DNA of 45,000 nucleotides, from NCBI GenBank assembly GCA_012295275.1, contig CM022673.1, forward strand, positions 17,373,810 to 17,418,809, given 5' to 3'. This document shows, piece by piece, positions 24,330 to 36,949 of this stretch; positions within the stretch are counted from its first letter, which is position 1; every line of letters begins with the position of its first letter. The position numbers and the translations under genes were made by a program. The DNA comes from Chrysomallon squamiferum (taxonomy: Eukaryota; Mollusca; Gastropoda; Neomphalida; Peltospiridae). The notes below the pieces were generated by a model. That model searched no databases and was not told the origin of the DNA. It saw only the letters and a program-made list of their open reading frames with translations.

Positions 24330-24770
24330 CAGTTAAAAAGAAAGAAAAAAAAAAACAAACAAACAAAAAAAAAAAAAAAAAAAACTACATTTAATTGCTG
24401 TTTGGTGTAACCGATTATACATAAGAATACATTTTCCATATTTATTAGGTTAATGTGATTTCAAAAATTTAAAATAAAAACATAAAGAAAAAAAAAAAAG
24501 AAGAAAACAAAATTGTAAAAAATTAAAAAGACAGAAAATGATCCAAGCTCAATATATGAAAAAAAGAAGAAGAAAGAAAACAGAAACCAAGAAAAGGAAA
24601 GAACAATAAATAAAATGAAGAGAGCAAAGAAACAAAATAAGAAACAAAAGAGAAAAGAAAGAAAAAAATAACAAAAAAGGGGGAAAAAGTGAAGAAGTGA
24701 ACGAAAAATGAGAAAGAAAGAAAAACAATAAGGAAAGGAAAAAGAAAGATAACCCAAGAAACAATTTTTA
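24330..24770 (+). repeat. Long purine-rich tract
   Basis: About 440 bases dominated by A and G, made of irregular AAAG, GAAA and AAAAC units with a poly-A run at 24367-24384. The minus-strand frames across it encode mainly Phe, Leu and Ser and are not genes. Confidence 0.85.
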
Positions 24771-24779
24771 TCTAATATG

Positions 24780-26080
24780 CGAACACATTAAAAGTAAAGA
24801 AAAATGAAATATGTAAAATGATATATATAGAGTTTTTATGAACTGACAACCATACGTTTATCAATACAAGTGTATTTGAACCTCTTGCTGTTTGTTTGTT
24901 GAAGTTGCGAGGTTTTTCTTGATCGGCTGTTTTGTGTACCGTGTCAGTCACGAGTCAGCTGGGTACTGTCTAGTTAACGCGAGGGAACCACAACGTGCGT
25001 GGGGCTGTGGCGTCAGTTGATGTGGCGATTAATCACTGCATTTAAGTGATAAATGCGTGGCAAGGGATTTAGAGAACTGTACAGTTTTGCCAAGAATAGA
25101 ATTCAGTTATTAAAAAAAGGTATCTTCCTGTTTGTGTGTCTGTCTGAAATTAAGAAAAAGTAGCAAATTATTTTTAAATATCAACTAGTACGACAACAAA
25201 AACTACTACTACCAAAACTACCAATAATAATAATAATAATAATAATTGCTGACGATGATGATGATGATGGTAAAAATGTATTCTTTTTCAGTTTATTTCT
25301 ATCTAATAGACATACATTATTGTCATTACTCCAATTGATTATCCATTCCCTTGAATATTTTAAAATTAATTTAATATAGTTTTATTTTATAGTCTTCTTA
25401 CAAACTATATAGTTCATATTAAATTCTCTGTTAAATTTATTATTTTTAAATGGAAGCAAATGTTTATCTTCTTTTCTTCAGAATGATGATGTATAGTGAT
25501 TACAGAGGACTGTTTTGACTAGTATGACTTTATGAGCCAATGAAAAGTTATTTACGATCATTTTACAAGACGTAACCCAATGAAACGTCGCGACGCAATC
25601 ATAAGATGCTGTATTCCTGTCTACAAGTTTTATTTAATGCTAAAACAGAGCGTAGGGCTAGAGCTTTGAACATCTATGCCTTATCAAAGACCTATCTTGA
25701 ACGACTTCGCTTAAACTATGGGCTATTTTAGATATCTGTGCAAAATTGCTTTTATTTATTTTCCTCCCTGCCGTCTCTTTGATGTTTCCGGTTCTCGAAT
25801 GTATCGTGTAATCGCGTGTAATTTCATTATTATTTTAACGTATGGGAAATGAAGAGTTCTCATTTAAGTATTATTATAATAAAGATTTGGATCTGGCTTC
25901 CAAGGGAGGGCGTGTTTCTTTTTATCTTCGCCCTTCCTGATATCTGCTGCTTCAAACTGGTAATCGCTTCAAATAAACAGGAAGTGCAATTTCAGAGGTC
26001 TTGTTTGGGCAAACAGACTTCTTGTAACTTTCTCTAATAACAGTTATTATTATTATTAACAACAACAACAATCATCTTCA
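24780..26080. other. Intron 1 segment, no gene seen
   Basis: Mixed-complexity sequence with a short AAT/GAT tract at about 25213-25267. No reading frame with recognisable features. Confidence 0.5.
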
Positions 26081-26086
26081 TTTTAA

Positions 26087-26119
26087 ATAAATAAATAAAT
26101 AAAAACAACAACAACAATA

Positions 26120-26172
<53 letters not shown>

Positions 26173-26220
26173 AATAATAAAGTTAAAAATTAAATAAAAT
26201 TAAAATATGGAAAATAAATA

Positions 26221-26261
<41 letters not shown>

Positions 26262-26272
26262 ATACTAAAAAA
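26087..26272 (+). repeat. (AAAT)n and (AAT)n compound tract
   Basis: AAAT units, CAA units, an (AAT)n run at about 26118-26170 and a second AAAT run to 26264. Confidence 0.95.
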
Positions 26273-26279
26273 TAAAGAC

Positions 26280-27780
26280 GCACAATATTAGATATGGCAA
26301 CATTTATTATAGACGAGTAATTTTTAAACTTCTAAGATATCGTTTAAAAGTTGAAAACACAAATGGTGGGAACCCATCCCTTCATGGGCCTCATTCTAAC
26401 GCTGCTCTGTAAGTAAACTTTAGTTCTAAGCTAATCGACGGGAACAGTTTAGTTTATGCGTTAGGCCGAGTGAGCGAAGATAAAATTTGACGTCCAAATG
26501 ACTAAAGCGCGGCAGGCAGTAACTTGCAGGCGATCCGTTGTTTAGACTGCACCTTTTGTTTTTGTTTTATAGCCTGGCAAAATTCTTTCCCTTTTTCTTT
26601 TACCTGAAGGCTCAAGTCCGTAGGTATTTTACGGTTAATTTAAAACAAAGATTAAACGTCATCTTAATTGTTGTCTTCAGCATGATATTTTTGTTTTTTA
26701 AATGTAATTTATTATTATTGTTATTTTATGTGTGTTTGTGTGTGTAACATCAGGAGGTTTTAGCGAGAAGTTGTTTCATAGTTTAGGGCATGATGGGATA
26801 CGTATAAATTAAATACGTCATCATATGCAGCCATGTTCAGTATCAAAATGGCGCATAATTGTATAAAAAGAAAAAGAAAAGAGTTAAATCATACTTTATT
26901 ACCATATTCTCTTTATTCTGTGTGAAAGCAGTGGTCACGTAAAATGAAAAGCAGGTACGAGACGGACATAAATCAGTATGGTAACTCATTGTTTGAAATC
27001 AAACTGGTGGTTATATAAAATGACGAGAAAGGGATGATGGGATAGTTTTAAACTGTGGACGTCATTAACTGAAAGTGATACTCGCTGGTTACACAGAATA
27101 ATTTGTAGCAAGCCACCACCAGGCGAACATCAAAGATCCTCGCACTCATAAAAGTGTTATCTCCTTATTTATAGGCCGGAACTAATAGGCATGCTGGGAT
27201 ACGTGGGACAGAGGTTTGGTGGACGCGTTGTCTTGTTTGTTTTATAAACTGTAGTAACAGTAGCCACCTCGCCACAAGTGTGTTGTTGGAAAGAGGAGAT
27301 GCGACAACTGTTCTGTTATTAACTTATTTATTTATTTACTTTTTGCTTTATTTGTTTTTTATAAACAGATGTGGGTAAACATTTCAATATTTATATTATA
27401 CACAACAAAACGAAAACAACAGCAACAGCAGCAACTATTTATTTATTTATTTATTTTTTTTTTTTTAAATCTTTAAAGATGATGATAGTCATCCTTGATA
27501 CAGATTTTAGTATAAAAATGTCTAGATAATGATAATTCAAAACAACAACGGCTACGACAGCAAGAACAACAGACACGTGCTAATTTTAGTTAAGCTGATG
27601 ATTGTGCAGATTTTAAGGTCGGTGAGCTTAAGTAGAAAATAATCATTGAAATCAGTAGTCCGTGTTTGCATCGAGGAATTTCTTTGATCTCTTCGTTTCT
27701 TTTGTTAGTGTGGAGATACCTGATACAGTTCTGTCCGTCACTGCAGACCAACACAACATGTTATCAGTCACCATCTCTGA
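26280..27780. other. Intron 1 segment with three related degenerate copies
   Basis: Mostly non-repetitive. A ~40-base motif recurs at 26789, 27033 and 27190 (CATGATGGGATA type, followed by an ACGTCAT-like end in the first two). No gene recognised. Confidence 0.45.
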
Positions 27781-27781
27781 G

Positions 27782-27785
<4 letters not shown>

Positions 27786-27874
<89 letters not shown>

Positions 27875-27989
27875 AGAGGAATAATAATAATAATTAACAA
27901 AATACATCAAAATTTCTATGCTGCTGATTATATTTAATGGTATATGGTATATGGGTCCATGCTCTTTTCATGCAGACTAATTAAATTAA

Positions 27990-28040
<51 letters not shown>

Positions 28041-28066
28041 TATTATTTAAAAAAAAAAAAAAAAAA
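27786..28066 (+). repeat. (CT)n array, then (ATT)n and poly-A
   Basis: About 43 CT units (27786-27872), then 115 bases of unique sequence, (ATT)n at 27991-28040 and a poly-A run at 28049-28066. Confidence 0.97.
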
Positions 28067-28069
28067 TGG

Positions 28070-31015
28070 AAAAAAGAAAGCCCTCTAGTATCATCTTTTT
28101 TTATTAATTAAAAATTTAAACAAGAACAAAAAATAATTCAAAGCCGAATTTTTAAAAGGTCTGTTTTGTGTTAAAGTGGAGTAACAGTTTTGAAAATGAA
28201 TTAAAAAATTAAAAAATTCCTCTCCTTAGTGTCGTCTGCTCTTGTTTCGCATACGTCTGTCTAAACTCCGTTTCCAAACAACCACCTTTCAAAAATGGTT
28301 CACACAAAGCCTGTAATTTCATGTCAGACTGAAGTACCCGACAAGAAATCATTCAGATTTTTTATTATTTTTTTTAAATGATAGGGGTAAAAAATTATAT
28401 CAGTGTAATCGAAACCTTTTTCTTTGTTTAAAAAACCCAATCATACGTCGATGCTAAAACACGCCCTATTCTCGAACCCACAATCATCAGCCCTGTGACC
28501 TTACAAGGGCAAAAAGACTTTAAAGCGATCTTTCGATACGTAATAGGAACCAAGATCTAAACTGCTAAATGGCAGACCTGTCAAAAATTCCGGGATTTTT
28601 TCTTCTTTTTTTTTCACGAGAGTCTATCCTCGATTATCCAGGCTAATTATCATGATAATGACAATGTCATTCACGCGGAGCGGTGAGTCACGGCCAACAT
28701 AAGAAGCTGTGCAATTCGAGACTCGGTTCGCAAAATTCTCCTTTTGAAGAGAGAAAGATGGGGCACTGAGATAACTGTTGTGTGATTCTGTTCCATACAC
28801 TGCGTGCATTTCGTCTTAAAACAAAGAAACATATCTGTAACTCTTCAATCTGTGACAAACACACATTTTTTATGTGCTTTATGGCAGTTTGTTGGTAAAA
28901 GGCAAATGTATCAGATTGTGTTTTTCTGTTTATGTTTGTTCGTGTGTGGGCCATATTCCTACAAGTGATGATGTTGGTAGTATTTTAATGTTCATTTCCA
29001 TTGTTCGCGTTTATTTTGTTTGTTACTATTTTCAGATATAAATGAAATTATTGGTTTTTAATTGTTTGTACCTTTCAACAAACGTCATTTATTCAGCACC
29101 TGATATACCTATCAGATTATTAGAATCATTTCAAAAACAGATGTAAAATAGTAAAGAAAATAGGTCCTGAGATATATAAAATTATCTGTTACTGGCTGCA
29201 AGCAGAACTTTGTTTTTATTTTCATACTGGTATATAGAAATAAGTAATTTTATAATGGAAAATAATAGTTACAACGCTGACTCTTTCTCACCAGCTTTCA
29301 AGTTTTTGATGCTAAAATTGAAATTTCCGAAATGTTCCGTAACAAAATTCCGATGATTGTCGATCGTAAAATACCAGGTGACAACTAAAGGTGAATACCA
29401 AGGTCACGTACGCAGTGACAGGAATTTGGTTTTGACAAGTCAAACTGGTAACATTGTTTGCTGCGGGTTTCTTCATGTGTTCCGGTGGAATTTTTGCTAG
29501 GCCTTATTTGGGTATATAATTCTTTAAAAATCCACCTTTGATCCTTTAAAAACAACCTGAGAAATTATATTAATTCTTTTGTAATATAATTGTTTTATTT
29601 TTATTTTATTTATATTTTATTAATTTTTTGTTTTTAAATTTATTTTTAAATAAAATGTATTCTAATGTGGTATCATTGTTGATAGAGTTTCTTTAATCTT
29701 ATTTTTATTTTTTTATATTAATTTTATTTATTCTGGTTTAGTACTAAATTTTAAAAATCCTTCAAATGTTTTTATAAATAAATAATAACAATTTTTAAGA
29801 CTTATTATTATTATTATTATTATTACCTAAGAGCACACTATATTTCCTTTTTTTTCATCTAAGAAAATATTTAACATGACTACATATTTTTTCCCAAATA
29901 AGGCCTTGCAGATATAGCGCGGTTAAGACTTGGTAGCTGACTCTGTTTAAAGTTAATAACTGAGAGCAGCGCCACCTGCCACTTGGAAATGTCAGCCGCG
30001 TTGTTGGTAAATACCTATAATTGGCGTAATTGTCGCTCAGGTGAAAGAAGTAACTGTGGGAAAAAAACAAATATCATACAACATATAGGTTTTTGACAAG
30101 TAACTGTCACTGGTGTCTCAGGACAGAAATACAGCCGAGGTTTGAAACGAGTGTAAATGCTCGTATCATGTGTACACGTTCCAGGCAATACAAACCGATA
30201 ATTTGACTAATCTGTTTGTATTTAGAGCGAAAAAAAAAAAAAAAAAAAAAAAAAATCAATGACGTCTGTCGTTTTATCTCGTCTATCATCTCGACCTGTG
30301 AACGACTGGTTTTATGTCGCGTGTTAAATGGCGTAGCATGCTTTTGTGTGTTTCGTTCTTTTTTTCGTTCTTTTTTTCCCTCACGTCTTGACTTTTTAAT
30401 TTTTTTTTCTTCTTTTTCTGACAGGTATTTTTAAATAGCTGGAATTGTTTCAAGCCAAATGTTGTGAAACATTGTTTTGTTGAAAAGTAGCTTTTTGTGA
30501 TTTTTTTTTCTTTTTTTAAAAAAAAAAAGAAAAAAAAAAAAAAAAAAAGAAAAGAACATTGAACAATGAACTGTTTTTAATTGTTATTGTTAATGTTAAT
30601 ATATTGAATACTGATAACAAGGGCGTTAATACTGTAATGTCTCCCATCTCCTTGTCTTCCTCTAGATGTAGTAAGTGCTGCTACTACTACTGCTACTACT
30701 ACTACTACTGCTACTACTACTACTACTACTACTACTACAACTACAACTATGATTGTGTACTATTTATTTATTTCTGATGTATAGATAGAAAGATATTGCT
30801 ATTATTCATATTATTAAATGTGAAGGACAAGGTATTCTGTTACATTCTGACAATATCACGCTGTTTTGTTTGTTTATAGTATTACCTGTATCTTGTTGCA
30901 TGCCCGATTTAGTCGATTATTCTTATTAAATCGAAGAAAAAAAAATATTGATTCGGCTGTCGTTATTTTAGATGAATTCTTACATACATTTTTATTCATT
31001 AATTTGTGGGTTGCA
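28070..31015. other. Intron 1 segment, no gene seen
   Basis: Mostly AT-rich with homopolymer runs at 30230-30255 and 30510-30549 and a (CTA)n tract at 30670-30740. CGCCACCTG at 29970 is a CTCF-like core on the minus strand. A minus-strand B-box-like GGGTTCGAG near 28471-28479 hints at a worn tRNA-derived SINE. Confidence 0.45.
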
Positions 31016-31019
31016 GTAT

Positions 31020-31225
31020 CAGTAGTTCTCACTGTGCACTAATCAGCGTTCCAGTCCAGGCTCTCCGTTGAGTTAACAAAGATCATGGTATGTTTTGACC
31101 CGTCAACGGGCGGGTTCTTGTAAAAGATCCCTTGCTGCTAATCGGAAAGAGTAGTCTATGAAATGATGGCAGTGGGTTTCCTGTACCTAATGTCATATAA
31201 TTATATATATCGCACTAACTTGACA
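31020..31225 (+). mobile_element. SINE-like fragment (mollusc-type 3' domain)
   Basis: Contains AAAAGATCCCTTGCTGCTAA followed by CGGAAAGAGTAG and CAGTGGGTTTCCT, a run I recognise from memory as the core of a SINE-like family very common in gastropod and bivalve genomes. It also has a small hairpin, GACCCG facing CGGGTT. The ends are not defined. Confidence 0.55.
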
Positions 31226-32985
31226 TCAGTTATCTTCTAATTTTAAATCGTGTTATGCTATTTTATTTTTAATTTTGTTATTTTATAATTTATTTATTTA
31301 ATTTATTTATTTATTTTATTGTTTTATTGTTTTTAAAAAATAATTTTCTCACTGACACGGCAAAGTTCACGATAGAACGCGAGATATCATAAAACGCCAT
31401 TAGCTTATTACTTTCAACCTGTGTTCGCGAGAGGCCGAATTCCGCTGGTCGGCCAATTCGTTTTCCCTCGGATTAGTTCGGCAGCCAAAGGCAATAAAAA
31501 CAACAGAACCGTGGCTCCTCCTAAATTAGTGTAGATTTACTACAGACCTGTGTCTCCGACTGGATTTTGGCAGATCAGAAAAAGTTCTTCCAGTTCTCCA
31601 TTAACAATCGTCTGCTTTTTCCCGCCACATAAAGCCTAACCTTTTTCTGTTTGTTCATTTTCTTCTTAAAAATGAATGAATGTATGAATGAATGAATGTT
31701 TAATGGGATTTTAACACATTTTGTAATTAATTGTTAAACATTAACAGTAAACAGTTAAATATGGGATTTAAAGTGAGAGAAACTCAGTTACTGCCGCTAA
31801 ATGAATAATCGATGAACTACAATTAATATTTTATAAGCACCTTTACCCAGTGTATATATATTAATATATTGTGGGACATTGATTATATTCATACCGAGGG
31901 GTGTGGATCTAGCGACCCTTCCGTCCTGAGATGAAATTTATAGCTCGTCTTTTACTTCTGCACCCTGACGTTTAATTTTTGATATTCTTCAGTTGCAGTA
32001 AGTTTCGAAATTATTGTTACAGCTGACAGAGCGGTCAATGATGCTTGTATTAGTTGCTTTTTCTTTCTTTCTTTCTTTTCTTCTTTTTAAAAACCCAATA
32101 ATTTGTGGAAAATGCTGTCTTGTCACGCTATATATGATTATATTGCAAATAAATTTCGTCATCAGATTCTACTTCATGAATAAAATGAAAAATGATCGGC
32201 GTGATTAATTCGTCTGTTAGATTTGTGTTTTATCAGCGGTTTTGACCAGCTGTCTATTTATGGTTACGTCTGTGATTTATTTATTTAGTATTTATTGGGT
32301 AAGTGAATAATACATACAATACACGCAGTAAATGAATGCAACTAATGATTTCTTGTCAAATCTCCGGTGTCTATATTAAAAGCAGTCTGTACTATCGTAT
32401 AACGTACCCTATCAAAGACGATCCATAAAAACTTCATCCAGCACGATCAAATAACGTCCACCTAAAAGCGCGATATAAAATGACGTCGAAGCGGAGATTG
32501 CGACAAAGTGTGAGACTTGCACGTCTGTGTGTTGACAAGGAGATATTAATGGACTTTATTAGCGATCAGGTATCCTGGTCTGAGTGTTACCGAGATTCAT
32601 GACTTGCGAGGCGTATTTTCCCCCACCTCCAAGGCTTTTGTTGCTAGAAGATTTACGAGGTGACAAAACCACCACAGTAGATGATACATTGAATGCATTT
32701 TTTTTCGTAACCTCTACATACTGAAATGTACACGTTTTTGCTACGCGTTTAAAGATAGGTAAAAAACGAATATATAATATATACGTAGCATGTTTACGTA
32801 AGTTAAACAAATACTTGCAGAGAGAAAGAGAGAAATATATATATATATATAGGCTAAAATATAAACAATTTTTGACTTTAAAATACTTTAAATTAATTAT
32901 TATAACCATATAGCTTTAACGGTAGTTTTATATTTTGTTAACTTTATCAGTAAATATTAAGAGCGAAAAATATTAATTTAACTAA
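31226..32985. other. Intron 1 segment, no gene seen
   Basis: A complex, GC-richer stretch at about 31370-31640 and another at about 32400-32660 are possible conserved non-coding elements. The rest is AT-rich with short TTTA and TTTC tracts. Confidence 0.45.
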
Positions 32986-32999
32986 TTTAACTAACAGCA

Positions 33000-33540
33000 T
33001 TGATTATGATGAACTTAAAATCCGTTATAACAAATTATTATAAAAACTTTGAAACTAGTTAAAATAAGTATCTGATTCAACAGTTTTAAGACTATTATGA
33101 TAACTATAAATTACAAAAATCGTAAAGATAAAATATTATTTTATCCTGAATTGTTTTAATAAGCAATACAATATATATTAATTTTAAATTAGCTTGGAGA
33201 GTTTAAAAACCGTTGGAGTATAATTATATAAGGTTGAATTGCTTTAAGAACAGTTACAATAAACATTAATTTGTACAGGTTCAGTCATTCATACGATAAA
33301 TATTAGTTCAAGTACATTTATGAACCGTTACAATAAATATCTTCTTGAGCAAATTAAGAACAGGTACAAAGAATATTAATTTGAATATCTTTAAGAACCA
33401 TAATGGATATATTATTATTAGCTTCGATGTTTTAAAAATGTTACAATAATTGCTAGAATGGATGCTTTGAGAAGCGTTACAACAATCATTAGCTTGGAGA
33501 GATTTAAGAAGCGTTACAATAACTATTAGCTTGTGTAACA
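33000..33540 (+). repeat. Degenerate 36-37-bp tandem array
   Basis: The core GTTACAAT or a decayed form recurs at 33253, 33327, 33363, 33400, 33440, 33476 and 33513, steps of 36-40 or a double step of 74, with weaker copies back to about 33000. The consensus is near TTTAAGAACCGTTACAATAA followed by ATATTAGCTTGGAGAG. The copies are strongly diverged, so the array is old. Confidence 0.7.
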
Positions 33541-34255
33541 GTAAACTTATTTACACGTTTATTTACGTCTGTTGTGTTTCACCTGTGACTGAGCCGCTCA
33601 CGTTTGTTGTAAAAATACACGTGTTTTCGTTTTGTTGATGGCGGCACACAGAACGAGAAGAGTTACTCTATCCGAGTTTCACTGTTAGCGGGATGCATTC
33701 CGCCCAGATAACGGTTTTCATGTAGGTTACTGGAATACGTACACTCGTTAATTCTGTTTTTGTATGCGAGAGTGCGTGGGTGCGTGTTCATGTGTTCGTG
33801 TGTGTCTATGTGTTTGTTTATGGAGGTGAAATGATGTGTATATATTTGTAGAATTTCAGCCTAAACTGCAGTGTGTCTCGGTATCTATTAATCTTTGAGA
33901 AGACATATATCTAAACAAAAATCAATTACAGTAATAATGATTGTTATGAGGTAATAATGACGACTTGAAAATTTTTATTTTATTATTATTATTTTTTTTA
34001 TAGTTTTAATTTTATTTTTTTAAATTGTCTTCATTCGTCCGCCTTCTGTTCACAAGTTCTGCAACGTTCCATTACCTAGTCAATCAGTAAAAATTATGTT
34101 CGGTAATTTCAAACTCTTAATAAGTTTATTATTAACATAACTAAAATATCATTTATTTAAACAATTAATTCCATAGCCTGTTTTATCAGCACAAGGTTTT
34201 TTCAGTGTTAAATAATTAATGAAGAAGTTTTACACATTACTTAATGCTTACAAAA
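33541..34255. other. Intron 1 segment, no gene seen
   Basis: Mixed then AT-rich sequence without recognised features beyond short T and TTA runs near 33975-34020. Confidence 0.5.
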
Positions 34256-34260
34256 GCTGG

Positions 34261-34329
34261 TAAGGAGAGGCGATCCCAGAACGCTCGGGCCTTACTGTAG
34301 GCGACTCAACCACAGCGCCACTGATGCTG
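34261..34329 (-). mobile_element. tRNA-derived SINE head, worn
   Basis: On the minus strand it reads CAGTGGCGCTGTGGTTGAGT and then a B-box-like GTTCTGGGATC about 30 bases on. This matches, from memory, the tRNA-like head of molluscan SINEs. It shares TGGCGCTGTGG and the box layout with 35981-36054. Confidence 0.45.
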
Positions 34330-35980
34330 TACGTAAAATATGAGCAACCTTTTCTGGAGTTTATCTGTGGTAAAGAAAATGCATCAGTCGTCACGCTGGC
34401 AACAAACATTTCTCTTCTTATCGACTCGAACTCTCAGACTCGAGACTCGCGACTTATCACCATCACTTGCTGCTTTCAGTTTCCCAGCATCAGACAGAAG
34501 CAGCGAGAATTAGTCGTCAGGAAAGCGTTACTTTACTCTGCGATAAAATCGCTACAAACACGGCGCAGGAATTTTAAAAGTTTTTCTAATGGAAAATGCC
34601 TGGAGTTAGTTAAAAGTGTTCTCTTATTAAGATACGTCGACTGATAGTTGCTGACGGACTGTTCCGGGGGAAGCTAATGAAACGAGGACGAATGCTCGCG
34701 TTTTTCACAATTCTTTCCCCTTCCATGCAGCTCGGTTGAAACTTGCAACAATCTCGCTTGTCGATTCCGCGCTAGACGTTGATTGTTCGGGAGATTAAAC
34801 AAATTTATGGCCGACGTTTTATAGCCAGTTGATGCAATTTCGCGGATGTTTAAATTATTCTTCAAAGTTTAAACCATGATTAAGATCAGCTGTTTACTTT
34901 CTTAATATGTATTTATTGTCGTGTGTGTTTAAATAGTAAAGAACAGTTGACGTGATGGTCTTCCTTTAAAACAGAAACCCTGGTGCGCCATAAATGGAAG
35001 GAGGGATAAACAAAACCGGAAGTTATGTCAACGATTGATACTTAATGTCTATCTAATATTTTGTTTATATAGTTTCACAAAGACATAATATCCTTTACAT
35101 ATAATACATTTTATTTTCCACCTCTTTTTTTTCTTTCATTTTAAATTTTTTTTTTTTTCATTTTTTAACGCACTTGGGTTTAATTTCTTGTGTATTTTTC
35201 ATTTCTTTCTTTCTTTCTTTCTTTTTGTTTACTTTTCTAAATTTTAATAGCTATGATATGTATTGTAATTTTAATACTATACTAAAATAAAAACCAATTC
35301 AGACTGCAAAACTAGCGACAGTTAATTGCTTCTTTTTTTTTTTTTAAAAAAAAAAAAAAGACTTATATCACAGGTACAGATAGATTGAGACAGACAAACA
35401 AACACTGAATGCAGTTTGGAGACATTCAGACGGAGAATCTGACAAGATTATAAACAGTAATTTATACAATTTAAAAGACCTACAACGAAGCCGATATCGA
35501 GATAAAATCTTGTAGAAGAAACAACCGGAGAAAGAAGAATAAGAAGAGAAAAAAAACAGTTTAAAAAATTTAAATTGGATGCATTCGTCCCATCCGTCAT
35601 TGTCGATTGCCAACAAGATTTCTTCTATCACTTGATCCTGTTCTCATTCCACGATAAAAAATAAATAAATTAAAAAATCTAGTATGTGTTGTACTGTTGG
35701 TGATCTTCAACAGAAGAGAGTCCCAGATCGGGAAACTGCGCGCTAGACGTTATCTCAAAGACAGCAATGACTGATGTTAGAGCGCATTGTTCTGTCCCCA
35801 GGCTCCACTCGCAGACTCGATGGCAACCAACTGGAATTGTATTTCACTGGTCTGTGTCGCGTTCTGCCACGACTCTCAGATTGTAATTGAAACACAGATG
35901 TTCTCATCTGACACAAGAATGAATACATTAAATTAGATTTTTAATCGACATCTGTTTGAAATAGAAAATAAATCAGACTT
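34330..35980. other. Intron 1 segment, no gene recognised
   Basis: The first 550 bases are complex and low in repeats, with a 106-codon frame (34324-34644) lacking any motif I know. T-rich and TTTC tracts follow at about 35120-35225 and a T/A run at 35332-35359. Confidence 0.45.
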
Positions 35981-36054
35981 ACTGGCGCTGTGGATACGTC
36001 ATCGATCTTAGAATTGGTAGACCCATTCCCAGGATTCTATTCTACCGAGAACTG
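35981..36054 (+). mobile_element. tRNA-derived SINE head, worn
   Basis: Reads ACTGGCGCTGTGGATACGTC and CATCG, then a B-box-like GGATTCTATTC. Same family look as 34261-34329 but in the opposite orientation, 1.7 kb away. Confidence 0.45.
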
Positions 36055-36399
36055 ATATTATTTATTTACTTAATTTTATATGCGAGAGATTATATATATA
36101 CATTATATCTAATTATGTAAGACAATAAGTGCTGAAGTAACCTACTATTTGTAAAACAGTGTTTGTGGATGAGCGATCAGTTATGCATGCGTTTGTTTTT
36201 GTGTTGATGTATGTGCATGTGAATGTATACGTGTGCGTGCAAGTGCACATAGAATTAAGAAATAACTTAATAGTTATACTGTCCCAACTAAATCGAACAA
36301 AAAATAAACTGTTCATTTTCATTCCATTCTTAATTTCATCCTCGTACCTCGCACGCATCATTAAAACTTTAAATTAAAACTAACAGTAAACACCCCGTT

Positions 36400-36790
36400 A
36401 CGCAAAGATGACCAACACTGAGGGACGCGAATTCAAACATGGCCGTGGGCTGTGTGTTTTCTTAACAGCGCCCTCTGCAACCTGACTACGCGGAGTACCT
36501 CTGGCTATCGGAAACGGATTCGTCCTTGCAGAGACAATGAGAACACGAACACGAGATCTCGAGTGCGAGGTTTAATCTCTTCGCGCTGTTCGTTTCATTG
36601 TTAACGAGCTGTGTTATTTCCTAGCCTTATCAAGCCAAGTCATCTGCGCTGAACGCTAATTACACCGAGGTGCCCCGATGGGTCACTGGGCAAGATGGCC
36701 GCCGCGCAATCACCTGACATCTCACGTTGCCATAAATCAGTCTAGAATTATCGTATTCTTTTACGACATTCTAATTTAAGGTCAGGCAGA
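36400..36790. promoter_or_regulatory. Candidate conserved non-coding element
   Basis: A GC-richer, repeat-free stretch in AT-rich intron DNA. It contains a minus-strand CTCF-like core (CGCCCTCTG at 36469), a YY1-like AAGATGGC near 36703 and GTCTAGA near 36740. Inferred from composition and motifs only. Confidence 0.25.
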
Positions 36791-36949
36791 GTTTTTGGTG
36801 GGTTGTTGTTTTTGTGGTATTGTTCTGAACACTGAACAGTCAACATTATTCATTTATCATTCTTTTGTTCCTTCTGACGAAAACAAACGAGGCAAAAACA
36901 TGAACGCTTTAATATAACACCACACGCTCAGAGACCTTTACATAAACAG

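Noticed and set aside
26363-26408. Alternative BAMBI first exon: ATG, hydrophobic signal-like residues and a GTAAGT donor in phase 1
   Set aside because: Its last base T would join GA of exon 2 to make a TGA stop, so it cannot encode a BAMBI isoform. A non-coding or unrelated use cannot be excluded, but nothing supports it.
34324-34644. 106-codon open frame in low-repeat DNA
   Set aside because: No recognisable domain, no clear splice or promoter signals, and it starts inside a SINE-like head.
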